A program made the translations under genes and the position numbers. A stretch of 64,000 bases of DNA. Source: Nannobrachium achirus (Eukaryota; Chordata; Actinopteri; Myctophiformes; Myctophidae). The notes under the pieces are model-generated. The model saw nothing but the letters and a program-made list of their open reading frames with translations, had not been told where the DNA came from and searched no databases. The stretch is taken from contig OY997641.1 of assembly GCA_963921795.1 (NCBI GenBank), positions 59,580,675 through 59,644,674 of the forward strand. The letters run 5' to 3'. Shown one piece after another: positions 1-11,430 of the stretch. Position 1 is the stretch's first letter; the number at the start of each line of letters is the position of its first letter.

Positions 1-1060
1 GATGGACACCGCAGTGTAAACCTACTGCATTTGTAAGATGCCCATTTACAACAAGCCCACCCACACTATGAACCTCCCTGGAAACCCCAGTTTTTGCGAG
101 ACCCGATCAAAAGCTTCCTCAAAATCTAAGGACTATAAGCTGTATGTTTCTGTCTCTCGCGTAACAGATGGTCTCTGGGATCAGCACAAGGTTGTCTGTG
201 ATCCTCCTCCCTGGTAAGGCTTGATCCGGGTGGATCACCTCCCCTAAAACCATGGACATCCATGAAGCTAAAAGTTTACTAAAAAGTTTAGTCGAAGTTT
301 AAAAGTGTAATCGGTCACCTGTTCTTCAGGTCAGTCTTGTCGTCCTTCTTGATAAGACAGTGCACCTTTCTCCTTCTATTTCTATTTCTCTACTTCTTAA
401 CATAATTCCATGACTCTTGATTTCTGCTAAAACTGACATTTCTAGTTTGAATTCTTTAATCAAATCATTAAAATCAAAGCCCTGCTGGTTGTAATTAAAA
501 TAACGCTGGAGTCTTTTTTTTTGCAGCCTCAACATGTGTCTGTCTTCCCTATAGCTTTCTTTCTCTTACCTGCCTCTCCAAGGAAAGTCTGTGTCCTTTC
601 CCTTCACCATCTCCTGCCAAAGTGCAGGTGAATCGTGGCAGAAACAAAGCGTCTGCCATTTACTGTACTGCTCCCTGTACTGTACTGGCTAGCTAACTAC
701 CCATCCTCTAACAGGGAGCAGGTCCGTTTCCACGGACCCCTCCCTACCGTCACACCTGAGGGGAGTGAAAGTGTGATAGAAAGCATAGGGTGATTAGAAA
801 AGAAAACAGGGGATAATCTTTCGGTTGGTGGACAATCCTGTGTAAAAACATAATCAATGTGAGAGGCTCTGGTGCCGTCACCATTGCACCAGGTGAGGCC
901 CTCCTCTCTGGGATGCAGGGTTTTAAAACTGTCAACTAGTTTAAAATCCCACACATACTGTGCTGTAGACAAGGGCCAAGGCACCTTCCGTTTCCCAGCT
1001 GGCCTCTCTTGCATCTCCCATCTAGTGCCAGTAGGGGTCACTGGTCCCGCACTCTAAATA
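1..1060 (-). mobile_element. Tx1/L1-like LINE ORF2 remnant (endonuclease end and linker)
   Basis: On the minus strand, 697-1,041 reads as the C-terminal part of an AP endonuclease, with SHIDYVFTQ, FFSNHPMLSI and GRGPWK resembling the -LDYVF-, -SDH- and -W- segments of Tx1-type elements. 326-535 reads as the linker between endonuclease and reverse transcriptase (QRYFNYNQQG, GIMLRSREIE). The frame is broken between the blocks. The matching part of copy B continues left into an RT domain that lies outside the window for copy A. Degenerate and not functional; clade assignment is from motif memory. Confidence 0.7.
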
Positions 1061-1146
1061 GAGGAAACAAGGTGGATGCCAGCAGCTGATAGGATCCTAA
1101 ATATGTTTGTGTTTTTAATATAACCAAACAGCATTACAGTTTGCAC

Positions 1147-1148
<2 letters not shown>

Positions 1149-1230
<82 letters not shown>
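1149..1230. repeat. (TG)n microsatellite
   Basis: About 40 uninterrupted TG dinucleotides. The long Cys-Val or Thr-His frames read through it are artefacts. Copy B has the same tract at 50,254-50,324. Confidence 0.98.
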
Positions 1231-1231
<1 letters not shown>

Positions 1232-1672
1232 TAGATACCTTTATTATCCCAAGGGGGAAATTCAGTTGTCCAGTAGTAGCACAGCAGTATACAGTTATTT
1301 ACAAAGTTACAGAGACGTAAGAAAAGATAGATAAGAGGGAAAAAAACAAAACAAAGACAAGAGCAGTACAGTACCAATAAAGAGAAGGTGCATCAATAGA
1401 GGGGGCGAATAATATATAAGTATATATACATAAAGTGTCTTGCAAAAGAGACCATAGCAGTCAATGCTAGTTAGTGCAAACAAGTATCTCACTGTCATTG
1501 TTAAACAAAGCAAAAATACTCAGAAACTACCAACACTAACAACCTAATAGTGCAGTGTCAAAAATCAGTGCGAAAAAAGAAGAAACTAGGAAGCGTGTCA
1601 CCGCAAGGCGCACATGAGCACTCTTCCTGTGTGTGCAGCGTCGGTAATGATTTCTCAAATGCATCATTAGTT
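1231..1672 (-). mobile_element. LINE 3'-end fragment inserted only in copy A
   Basis: Begins with a tttattatcccaaggggg-type segment followed by 'aattcagttgtccagtag', which is the common 3' end of a fish LINE read in reverse. Copy B passes directly from the TG tract to 'tagtttaagagaaca', so the segment is an insertion in A or a deletion in B. No coding sequence seen. Confidence 0.55.
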
Positions 1673-2003
1673 TAAGAGAACACAGCCTTCTGAATAAATA
1701 ATAATTCTGTTCTTATTTTAAATTTATTTTTTATTTTTATAATTCTGCACAAATCCTATCACAATCTTGTTTCAAGAAAAAATAAGAAAAACTAATTGTG
1801 CACATGATATAGGAATACAGATTTCTTTCCTGAGAAATGTTCACACTGAGTAACCTTCTGTGGAAGTACACTCAGGCTTTATACTGTAGCACCAATAAGC
1901 GATACAAAAAGTAATTTAGAACTTGAGTCAATATAGGACAACTTGGCCCATATTTACCCTAACAAGAACAATTAAAATACACACGCACGCACGCACGCAC
2001 GCA

Positions 2004-2062
<59 letters not shown>

Positions 2063-2950
2063 CACACACCACACACACACACACACACGGGGGGGGGGGG
2101 GTCCCCACCTGTATTTAAGGACTTTTTAAAAAATAACAAAAAATCATGAAAACTATAATAAGAAAGACGAAACATTTGAAAATAGAGCCTTTGTGAGCTT
2201 GTAGATCTGCTATTTTCACAGTATTTGTCTGTAGAGCTGGGTCAAACTAAATTGAATGCCTCAACGCTTTATCAGGGTGGACCATTTCACATTATATTTG
2301 TTGGGGGGGGGGGGGGGGGGGGGGTCACTAGCCTAGTAAACTGACTCCTCCCATCTTCAGATCGCTCGCATTCGAATGAAGGCAGGAAGGGAGACTGGTT
2401 TACGAGGCTAGGGGGTCACAGCCTGAAAAGGTTGAGAACCAATTAGATCATAAGCTTGATTGTATGCACTTAACTGAGACATGTTTGCGACACTTTATGT
2501 GTGCCAGAATACAGATTCTGCCAATCATTAAGGCAGGAAAAAGGCTGTTGTGACTTGTGGCCATTACTGTATATACTTAGAAACATTCAGCTGCTGCATG
2601 TGCAAAGGTTCACATAGGTTCTCAACCTTTGCTATATACTATATACGTTACTTTACCCTTGCGCTGGAAGAGCTGTCCATCTCATTACCATATGCAGGCC
2701 TCTGAGGCACATGTTACTATTTCCTTGCACTTAAATTCTCCTGTGAAAGTGGTGGTGTTTTTTTGTTTTGTTTGTTTGTGTGTTTGTTTTTTTGCAGAAA
2801 GCTGCAAACGGTAGCAAACCGTTCCATTCCAATTGAAATGCATAGGCAGAATCCACCCTCATAGGTAGAATATAAGTGTGGTGTGACCGTGCCCTTACAA
2901 GTACAAGTTGTGTTGGTATTGAAAATGTACTCGAGTAAAAGTACAAAAGC
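1673..2950. other. Non-coding, low-complexity stretch
   Basis: AT-rich sequence with an (ACGC)/(AC)n tract at 1,978-2,089, a G run at 2,089-2,101 and a second G run at 2,303-2,324. Around 2,190-2,240 is a copy of a short repeat ('gagcttgtagatctgctat') also found near 50,500, 60,250 and 61,150. No gene seen. Confidence 0.8.
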
Positions 2951-3200
2951 ATTGATTGATTGAATACTTTATTATCAGTTTGCAGAAAAAAGCATAGGAA
3001 AGTACAGTTCTATATAAGTTCTGCTAAGAGTATTTACAGTAAACCCAAGAAAGCACTATGACTTGTTTCCATTAAAAGACAAATATACAATACTATGCAA
3101 AACATCATATAACAGTGCATCAGAAATACAAATTATATTGGCATCAAAATATACTTAAAGTACCAAAAGTAAAAGTGCTCATTATGCAGAAGGTCCCATT
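2951..3200 (-). mobile_element. LINE 3' end (TTGA-tailed), copy A
   Basis: Starts 'ttgattgattgaatac' followed by 'tttattatcagtttgcag'; the same end with the same short tail repeat terminates the large LINE at 14,387 and recurs at 8,263 and 51,141. Read on the minus strand this is a 3'-UTR ending in TCAA repeats. A 5'-truncated insertion is the likely origin. Confidence 0.6.
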
Positions 3201-3580
3201 ACTACAGTACGGAGCCCCTGAAGTGACATGGTGCGAAATATATTTTCAAGGCCTAGGAACATGATATACAGTATAGTGTAGCAATGCTTTAATAACTTGA
3301 AGAAACGAGATCCTCATCCGTTCAAGCAATGCATTGTGAGATTGTAGATTGACTCTTTTGAAATTGCCAAGGTATATATGTTTATATAAGTCTAAAGTGG
3401 TTTTGTAATAATAATAGAATCTATCCCCTGAGCAAGCTGGCAGGCTCTATTAGCTCAATAGTAAAAAAGAAAAATAAATAAATCAGCACAGGCAACGGGG
3501 TCCAAATCTGGGGTAGAAGGGGAAAGTTTACATAGTGCAGCTTTAACTACAATGAATGTCAGCTTCTTTAATTAATTTAA
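3201..3580. other. Non-coding 3' flank of ApoL-like gene A
   Basis: Ordinary AT-rich sequence conserved in copy B (51,396-51,774). The gene's 3'-UTR probably lies here. I see no strong element. Confidence 0.5.
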
Positions 3581-5712
3581 TTAATTAAAGGAATTCAAGT
3601 ATTTTATACACCACTGCCAGCTATTAACAATAGAATAATCAATAGCAGAGGTCATTCGGGTGTTGTCAATGGCGCAAGCATACTGACGTTTCAACTGAAC
3701 TTCATCAAAGCTCTCTTCCTTCAGAGATTTGCTCAGACAGGTTGCCAGATTGACAGTGGCCCTGAACCTGGAGAATGTGAACACGAGTGACAAGGCTAAG
3801 GTCACAACAGAGAATGGAACACTTGAACCTGGACCAGGGAGGATATATGGGATAACAATGCAATTCCTAGGTATCCCATTTTGTTTTATAAGTTCCTGAA
3901 AGCGTTTCCATGCGTCATCATCTGGTCCTCCTACAGGGCTCAGCATAATGTTTGGGATTTTCTGGGTCCCGGTTTCCTTCATGGAGTTCCAGTTATTGGG
4001 CATGTTTTTTGGCTGGTGGCCTGGACAAGGGATCTTACAGCCATTCTTCCCTCTACAAACAAAGACCCTGTCGTCAGGCTGCATGCGTCCTGTTGCAACA
4101 CCATACGCTGCATCCGCAGTCATTGTACAGTTCCAGGGATTAAAGAGCTTCACGTCTTTGATAGAGGGAAGAGGAATGAGACGATTGGCTGGGATCATGT
4201 CAGTAGAGATTGATCCATGCGCCAGGAAGGTGACGTCAACCTCCCTGGAGTGATCCTTCTCTTCCTCCTTGTCAATATGTTGCTTCACAAAGTGAAACAT
4301 TTTGACAAGTTTGAGGAAGGTATCAGACTCTGAATTGTCCTTCAGCCATTTCAGCGTAGTTTCATCGTGACAGTGTTCCATGGCAAACTCTGTTAATTCT
4401 CTCCTAAAATTTAAGTCAGCATGGTTTTTGTTCAGGTTCTCATTCACTCGAGCTAACCTCTTAAATGACTTCCTGTAAAAACACATTAGAGAAAGAACTG
4501 AGCCCAATTTGCAAATGAATTAGGGTAAGGAATTTACATTACAGTACATTATACAACATAAAATATGAACATTTCATCATGGGAAACATTATAATCGTCC
4601 ATATAATATAATATGTAATATGCTGACCGAATCGTCTTAAGCTCAGTCTTCACTGCCTTACGAGTGGCCTTCATGCCCTTTGCTGTCTCTCTCAGAGCCT
4701 CACTGGCCTCTGTTTCCTTTTTGTCCTTTACCAGGTCTTTGCAGCTGGAAATCATCTCAGGAAGTGAAATCACCAGACCAATGGTCCCTCCCCCAACCTG
4801 AAAATAAAGATGAATTTGTTGCATTCAACTGTATTCTATTACATTGTATTACTTCACCTCTCTGTGGTCTGTAAAGATTATGACATAAAATAATTTATAT
4901 TATATCAATATTCTTCCTTGATTGTTTAGATACTCACACGAGCAATTCCTTTAGCTGCTGCCCGTGCTCCTACTTCAGTGACGACCTTGGTGAGTCCTTT
5001 GGACATTGCAGATTGTCCTGCTTCTCTAGCAGCCTTATTCACTATGGCCTTAACTGGTGCTTTCAGGATTAGTTTTGAAAGCAGAGGTGCAGAAAGTGCA
5101 GCGGCCGAAAAAACACTGCAAACTTTCCTCTTTGTGAACTTTGGTATCTTACTTATGGATGAATCAGATAATAGAAACTTAAAGTTATTATGCCATGGCA
5201 AGCCCCATTTTCTTGCCATTGCTTTGAGAAGTTTAGCCATGGTGTAATCTTCTTTACCCATGCTAGTACTTGTTTGAGCCCCTTTCTCCTTCTTTTCCCA
5301 TTCTTTCTCCAGTAACTCTGTTAGTCTCTGGATTTCTTTTGCAAGAGCTGTGCTCTTTTCTGCAATTTCCTCTGCTTCTTTCATAGTGTTGCTTGATATG
5401 AAAGCCTCCACTATTTCTGAACCAACACTGGTAGCTGCACCTAACCCTGTAACTACTCCTGATGCTACAGCAAAAGGTAATGCCAGACCTCCTGTAGCTA
5501 AGGTAAAAACACCTGCCCCTACAGTCCCAAGTGCACCAAGCAAAGATGCAGCACTTCCAGTAACCTTACTTATATTAACATTTTTTCTATGTTTTTCTAG
5601 CTCAGTGGCCAGTTTCTCAATCTTATTTGCAAAGTTCTTCTGAGATCTCAACCAGGAGAAGAGCTTCTTAATCAGAGTGTCAGCGATGGTGTCACACTGA
5701 GAAGTGGAGATC
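3581..5712 (-). CDS. Apolipoprotein L-like protein, copy A (three exons, 5' end missing)
   Basis: Exons on the minus strand are 5,712-4,938, 4,797-4,628 and 4,472-3,581, joining in frame (R|V and CG|G) to about 610 codons. Exon 1 starts after a TTTTTCAG acceptor, so at least one 5' exon with the start codon is not identified. It has a charged helix then a long Ala/Gly/Val-rich hydrophobic hairpin (SAASLLGALGTVGAGVFT...), typical of the ApoL pore/membrane-insertion region; exon 2 (VGGGTIGLVISLPEM...) is the second ApoL helical block. Exon 3 adds a helical region, a conserved block with FLAHGS and NPWNC, and a C-terminal hydrophobic segment (VPFSVVTLALSLVFTF) that may be a membrane span. The exon-2 donor is GTCAGC where copy B has GTAAGC, so splicing may be weaker. 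Frames are otherwise open. Family call is by pattern; the exact role of fish ApoL-like proteins is not known to me beyond membrane/lipid interaction and immune links of the family. Confidence 0.75.
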
Positions 5713-5926
5713 CTGAAAAAATTATACACATTATTAAATCATACTGTGTGTTAATCTGGTTAATCACTGGTATTTTCCCACAATAATCTGTCCACAATGT
5801 GTTTTTGATATTATTATTTATATATGGAGATTGTTTGCTTTCTTTTATAGGCCTAACAATTGATGTACGGTATGACAGTAGATAACATGATGGTGCAATT
5901 ATAAAACAAATAATGTACACACACAC

Positions 5927-6021
<95 letters not shown>

Positions 6022-6141
6022 AAGACATCAATAAGCTTTGGGCTAATCAAGCTTGTTATTGAGCATAGCGGCCCATGACGTCATGTTTAAACAATCAAGA
6101 CAAGAGGCGATCAATAAATTATTACAGTACTATTCATAATA
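5713..6141. other. Intron or 5' flank of ApoL-like gene A with (CA)n
   Basis: Contains a good acceptor polypyrimidine tract next to the exon and a (CACG)/(CA)n tract at 5,916-6,018. Any upstream exon of the gene would have to lie beyond the rolling-circle insertions that follow. No start exon recognised. Confidence 0.6.
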
Positions 6142-7184
6142 CTAGTAAGACACCTGAGGGTGACATGCGACCTCAGGGTGACATGCGACTTCGCCCTAAA
6201 GGGCGAGGTCGCGCCAATTCTTGTCCATCTGACCAACCACAGCGTTTTTCTGACGATTCTAGTTGTTGTCATTCTGGGGGGAGTTTGTTCATGTTTTGTG
6301 ACGGTATCAACCCTAGGAGACACGGGGAGAACATGCAAACTCCACACAGAAAGGCCCTATTGCCCACACCCTAGTGGGGTTGGCGATAGGGCCTTTTTGC
6401 GTGGAGTTTGCCTAAACATGGAGATGTGGTACAGAATGACTCATATATGGGCATAAAAAGTATGTCATGTGACATCACTTCCTGTACAGACAGTCAGACA
6501 GACAGCCATTGACTCCGGCCTAACAATGGCTACTGTCTATGACGGTAGTCCCATATGACATGATGGACTGGACTATCTCCATATATAGTGTTCTCCACAT
6601 CTCCATGTTTAGGCCAAACAGGTTTGCTCCATTTCTCCATGTATAGGTCCAAATGCCCAACGTTGAGCTTGACAACGAAACGTTGTTAACACAGCCGCCC
6701 CCATATTTACTTTAGAAAATATGTTAAATTCTAAGAACGTTTCGAGTACCGGTTTGATACAAGAGCGAATAAGCGCTACACTTCTGGAATCCTGTGCGTC
6801 GACTTAGAGTCGGATACAGGCCTAATAACTTTATCTAGCCGCCCCGTTGCCACCTCCTTGTTACATTTTCTTTTCTGAGACTGCCGACTGCACATTGTAC
6901 CTCATCCACCCTTTCTTCTCTCTCCTTTTGGTATCTTTATCCTCCTCCTCCTTTTTTTCTTTTTTATTCTTCTCTTTTTTTGTCTTTCTTCTTGTGTATC
7001 CTTCTCTTTTTTTTTGTCTTTCTTAGTCTTGTGTAGCTGCCCCGTACAGGAAGTGATGTCACAACACAATCACACTGACATCACTTCCTGTACAGAAGGA
7101 AGGTTGCAGAAGGAAGGTTACAGAAGGAAGGAAGGTCACTCAAGCGACAAGGTTTTTCAGGGTAAATGCGACCTTCGGTCGCAA
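6142..7184 (-). mobile_element. Helitron-like rolling-circle element, TTGCGACC family
   Basis: On the minus strand it begins TTGCGACCGAAGGTCGCA (a 5' hairpin) and ends TGTCTTACTAG; a second hairpin, GCGACCTCGCCC-TTTA-GGGCGAAGTCGC, lies upstream of the 3' CTAG. Host sequence across the junction is 'cataata|taaagcc', and copy B at 54,300-54,314 has exactly that joined sequence. The insertion therefore sits between A and T with no target-site duplication, as expected of Helitrons. The 5' end is TT rather than the canonical TC. No Rep/helicase coding seen; non-autonomous. Confidence 0.75.
6336..6410. other. Strong 75-nt hairpin
   Basis: 'caaactccacacag' pairs with 'gcgtggagtttg', then 'aaggccctat' with 'atagggcctt', closing on a short loop around 'cctagtgggg'. 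It lies inside the rolling-circle element. It could be a structural relic or an accidental microRNA-like hairpin. Confidence 0.7.
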
Positions 7185-7262
7185 TAAAGCCATTTAACAC
7201 TTATTGCACACTAATGAATGATTGTTTTATTGTTATTATTATTATTATTATTATTACCCTTA

Positions 7263-8217
7263 TCTATCTATAAATGCGAGAAGTCTCTGCGTGCGTGTCT
7301 GTGTGTCTGTAATCCGCGTATCTCGAGAACCGTTCGTCCCACCGGCTTCAGATTCGACATGCGCGTTCCCCGCCGCGGCACGGAGTGCAGTGCCGGGCCT
7401 CGACCTGACCCGACGCGCGGTTTTCCCTAACCGGCGCGAAACGTTCGGAATCTCCTTATGCGGGGCTGATTGTTGACATCAGGCTGTTCGGAGGAAATCG
7501 GCGCAAGCGCTGACTCATTATGACATCACATCATAAAAGGCTCTGACATCACGTACGCCACATGAGTCAACAAAAAAATGCCATGGTTACGTATTCTGAT
7601 GTTCCTATATGGGCATAAAAGGACACAGGCAAACATATGGTCAAAACGGCTCTTATGACAACAGGTATAATGGGGTTTGCATTAAAGGGTGGGGCATTCA
7701 TTCCCTATTTCAAATTCGGCACGCGCGTTCCCCGCCGCAGCAGGTAGTGCATGTACCAGCACGAAAGGTTCGGATTCTGATGTCTGACATCAGGGTTTTC
7801 TGTAACCGGCACTGTGTCTGGCATATATGGGCATACAATGGACGCAGAATCACAAAGAGCTCCATATACGGGCATAAAAGGAACACAGACAGACAGATAC
7901 AGAGATCTCCATATATGGGCATAACATGGACGCAGATAGACAGATATCTCCATATATGGGCATATATGGGCATAAAATGGACCCAGAACTATATCTGCAG
8001 TGATCTCCATATATGGACATAAAATGGACGCCGACAGACAGATACAGATATCTCCATATATGGGCATAAATGGACACAGGCAAACAGATGGTCAAAACGG
8101 GTCCTATGACAACAGGTATAATGGGGTTTGCATTAAAGGGCGGGGCATTCATTCCCTATTTACATTGTTCCGAGTTGGCCAGGTCGCCGACTAGACGCTG
8201 GGCCGCCCAGCTTCTAG
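7263..8217 (+). mobile_element. Non-autonomous Helitron with CCATATATGG array
   Basis: Starts TCTATCTATAAATGCGAG after a host A and ends GCTGGG-CCG-CCCAGC-TTCTAG before a host T: the TC...hairpin...CTAG structure of Helitrons inserted at A|T. Copy B has the corresponding undisturbed site at 54,372/54,373 (ccctta|ttag), though a short extra stretch follows the element in A. The interior holds four exact CCATATATGG motifs (7,909, 7,950, 8,007, 8,054). No replicase. A related element in the opposite orientation lies at 62,049-63,138. Confidence 0.85.
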
Positions 8218-8262
8218 TTAATATAATTACCCTTGTTAGTATTATTATTATTATTGATTGAA

Positions 8263-8360
8263 TGCTTTATTACATTTAGCAAAACATGGCATGGTGGCAC
8301 ACATTTATATAAAATAATGCTAAATGGATAACCCAGATATACCCTCAGGGCTTGTTTCCA
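8263..8360 (-). mobile_element. Short LINE 3'-end fragment (TTGA-tailed)
   Basis: 'ttgattgaatgctttatt' matches the start of the 2,951 and 51,141 fragments. Copy B goes from 'attattattg' straight to 'tttccattaagg', so this is an A-specific insertion of about 90 bp. Confidence 0.5.
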
Positions 8361-9149
8361 TTAAGGTCCTGTGTATTCAATTCATCTAGAACTTTTCTAA
8401 ACACTAAACATGTGATTTATTTGTGAGTGTCTGCCCTCAACTCTGTGCCAAAATGATGTACTGTAGGCACCAGAGATTTGCCGGAAATCTCTTCAGCATT
8501 AAATGTATTTTAGTGTCAAATAAATACCTTTTCTGATGAGGTATATGTTCTGAGACCGTGACGCATCCCTTGTTCCCTAGTAGTTCCATATCAACAATTG
8601 CTGTAATGACAACAGAACAAAGGCATGCTGCATGTCACAAAATTAATGTTTAAATTATATCATTTGTCAAAAAAAGAAAGGAAAAATAAAGAAAGAAAAA
8701 GTGAATGCTAGTATTTATAGGGTCTTTAGTAAACAGAAAATACAGTTAACAATTTAATCCAATCAGGACAGTAGCAACTTAAAATGTACAGTGTTCCAGT
8801 TCCAATATTATTTTTAGTCACTTCCAATTTAATTTGTTCATATACTGTAAGATCTGTAAGAGATCTCTCTTGAAATGCTGTCCTTACTTGAATGTGTTTC
8901 GTAGAGAGCTGGATAAATTAGGGAGACCCCTGTAACTGAACAAACACTGTAACACACACACACACACATGGAACTAGCGCGCGCACACTATTTTACATAA
9001 ATAAGTAAGTAAGGTACTGTAAAGTATCAGGGGTGCTGTGGATGAATGTATTAATCCTTGCATTGTGTGAGAAACCTGCCAACGCTTTTGGTATTTAACT
9101 CAGACCAAAATACTTGAAAATAATCTTTTTTTTCCTCCTCCACCTCATA
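8361..9149. other. Non-coding, conserved in copy B
   Basis: Collinear with 54,390-55,150 apart from microsatellite length. It includes short CA repeats near 8,953. No gene or element recognised. Confidence 0.6.
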
Positions 9150-10190
9150 GCTGACTTGTTATGCATTGATGCAAAAGTGCAGGTCTAAACTCAACAAATG
9201 CTTCAACAATGACCTCCAAACCCAGCTCAGGAAACGTATTATACAGGGTAATAAACTAAGAAACCGGACAAACGCTATAGTCAAATCCGTGCGATGGTGC
9301 GAAAAAATGATGAAGTTCACAAAATCATAAACAAACCATGTGAGCTTTGGGTCTGTGGAAGTTACCCTAACAGCACAGCGACTTAGTAGCTGCCTCTGTA
9401 AAAATGTAGGCGCTATGTAGCGTCGGGAGCGTTTGCTCATTGGGAAGATGCATTTGCGACGTTGCTTGCCAATTTTGCTGCTCGTTGTCGCAAATGCATC
9501 TTCCCAATGAGCAAACGCTCCCAACGCTACATAGCGCCTACATTGTTAGAGAGTGAGAGAAGGCATCGGCGTTATTTCGCTGTGTTGTCTGGGTTCTTAA
9601 CAACCAACTAGGCTGCAGTTGAAACTGAAAACCCATACCACAACATAAACATCAAAACTGTTGGTGCTGTCATTACAGAGTCAGACAAGCTAATCGTTTT
9701 AACATCGATCTATACTTTTCCACCATAGCCACATCACTGGTTAAAAAACTCTCCAGTCCATCTGGGCAGTATGGTGAAGAGCACATCATTAAATACTACA
9801 GAAATTTAGGGTTAAGCAAAGATTTTTCTTTTTTTTTTCTTTTTTTTACGCGCTTTTTTACACGCCACGTGACAACTGACGAGGTGTTTATAAAATTGAG
9901 CGCCCTACATCAACACAAGGACACTGGGCATGACAAAATTCCTCCCAAATTTCTCAGAGTCTCAGCCACCTCCATTGCTCCAATAATTACCTAATAAATG
10001 TATCTATCAAACAGATCATATTCCCCAGGATTTCAAACTATCAAACTTGTAACCCCCCTGTACAAAAAGCAAACTTTAGACCCTGGTATACCGCCCCATC
10101 TCAATTTTTAGCTCCATCTCAAAAGTCATGGAAAGAATATAGTCTACAAATAGGTATCCTGAAGAGAAGGAAATGTAGTTTAATCAATGT
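9150..10190 (+). mobile_element. Degenerate LINE fragment (endonuclease-RT linker and RT start)
   Basis: Forward frames give NKLRNRT and, after a break, TTDEVFIKLSAL, GHDKIPPKF and IPQDFKL. These match NKLRNRT, TTEEVFKKLRTL, GHDKIAPKF and VPQDFKL in the large LINE at 14,387-19,626. Same family, older and heavily mutated. Interrupted by the snap-back MITE at 9,363-9,597; copy B retains the uninterrupted version at 55,155-55,910. Confidence 0.75.
9363..9597. mobile_element. Snap-back MITE
   Basis: A near-perfect inverted repeat: 'gtaggcgctatgtagcg' at about 9,407 pairs with 'cgctacatagcgcctac' at about 9,541, and the pairing continues inward through 'gtttgctcattgggaaga'. Outer ends carry short inverted repeats (AACAGCACAGCG / CGCTGTGTTGT). 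Copy B has the empty site 'ggaagttacttaacaacc'. Confidence 0.75.
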
Positions 10191-11430
10191 ATTGCTTTAT
10201 TTAACATTAAAAAAAATATATTACCAGTATTATTAACAATAGTGACATCTGTGGTGTTACGGGTCAAAATTGACCCACAGTAAATAGTTTTTTTTATAAA
10301 CCCAAACTTTATTTTTCTCCTAATAGAAATGTTAAATTGAGGACAAGTGTCTCTCTCTCAGACATGTACAAATCTAATATTGACAATTTGGGGGGAATTG
10401 AGACACACTTCTCTGCCGGGTCATATTTGATTCGTAACATCACAGATGTCACTTAAGAACTAAAATAATTAATGTTGCTGCTTTAAAATAGCTGTGTCTG
10501 AGTATATCATGAAGCCTTGTTCAAATAAAGAAATGTACCGGTAAATGGTACTATTTACCCGTTTAAATTTTAAAACGGGTCAAAGATTACCTACGGAAGG
10601 ATTAAAGGGTTGCCCTGAGACAAAAAATGCTTGAGAACCACTGGCCTATTAGCCCTAAATATTAAATCGGAGGCCCACATCAGAAATGTTAGGAAAGTAT
10701 AATTATTTTGTTTTAGGAATATTGGTATAGTTCAACCGTTTCTTTAATGAAAGAAAACATATGTCAGTGTGGATGACAGAATACAGATTTCTCTTACCTG
10801 AGGAAGGTTCTTGGTGAGGAGCCTGTTCTGTAAATGTACAGTCAGTGCACTGCGTTGTATTTATGTAGTGCCAGTAAACGAAACAAAAACTAACTAAAAG
10901 AACAATCCATTGTTCTCATCTTTGCTCTATCAGCATGCTGCAATATGTTCTTTGAGATTAGATAATAGCATTTTTATGGTAAGATGAATTGGTAAGGATA
11001 GTTCACAGAGGTGCAACACACACCAGCCACTGAGCCGCATATATGTTGATGCCGATGCCAAATTGATTAGGGACAAGAGAACAACAATAAAACAATCTGC
11101 TCTCCTGATAGTTTTTAACTGACGACTCTGGCAGCTCCACAGCCCAAAAGGAATGAGTGTGGTGTAATTAACCCATTACGACCTGGGCCTGATTCTACGA
11201 ATGCCTTCGTTTTCAAACATTGTCATGCCAAGGTCCCCCAAAATGATGTATTTGAACATATTTTCAGGTTTTGCTGTTATGAGGTGTGATTTCTATATAT
11301 TTGCTTTATGATTTAATTTATTCCATGTACTCTGATCTTGCCATTTGAAAGCCACTGTACTTAATTAAATGTGAATAAATGTGATGTTGAACAACATTTT
11401 TCATTCTAATATGCAGTGTGAAAGTAGTTA
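10191..11430. other. Non-coding, largely shared with copy B
   Basis: Collinear with about 55,930-57,410 of copy B up to 10,890, minus the B-only insertions. Beyond that it is unique AT-rich sequence. No coding potential or element ends recognised. Confidence 0.5.

Noticed and set aside
1152..1334. Cys-Val and Thr-His repeat reading frames at this and all other CA/GT tracts
   Set aside because: They are translations of microsatellites with no conserved sequence on either side.
7705..8152. Overlapping 'MPIYGDI' frames, also at 62,126-63,177
   Set aside because: Produced by the repeated CCATATATGG unit of the Helitron in every frame and both strands.
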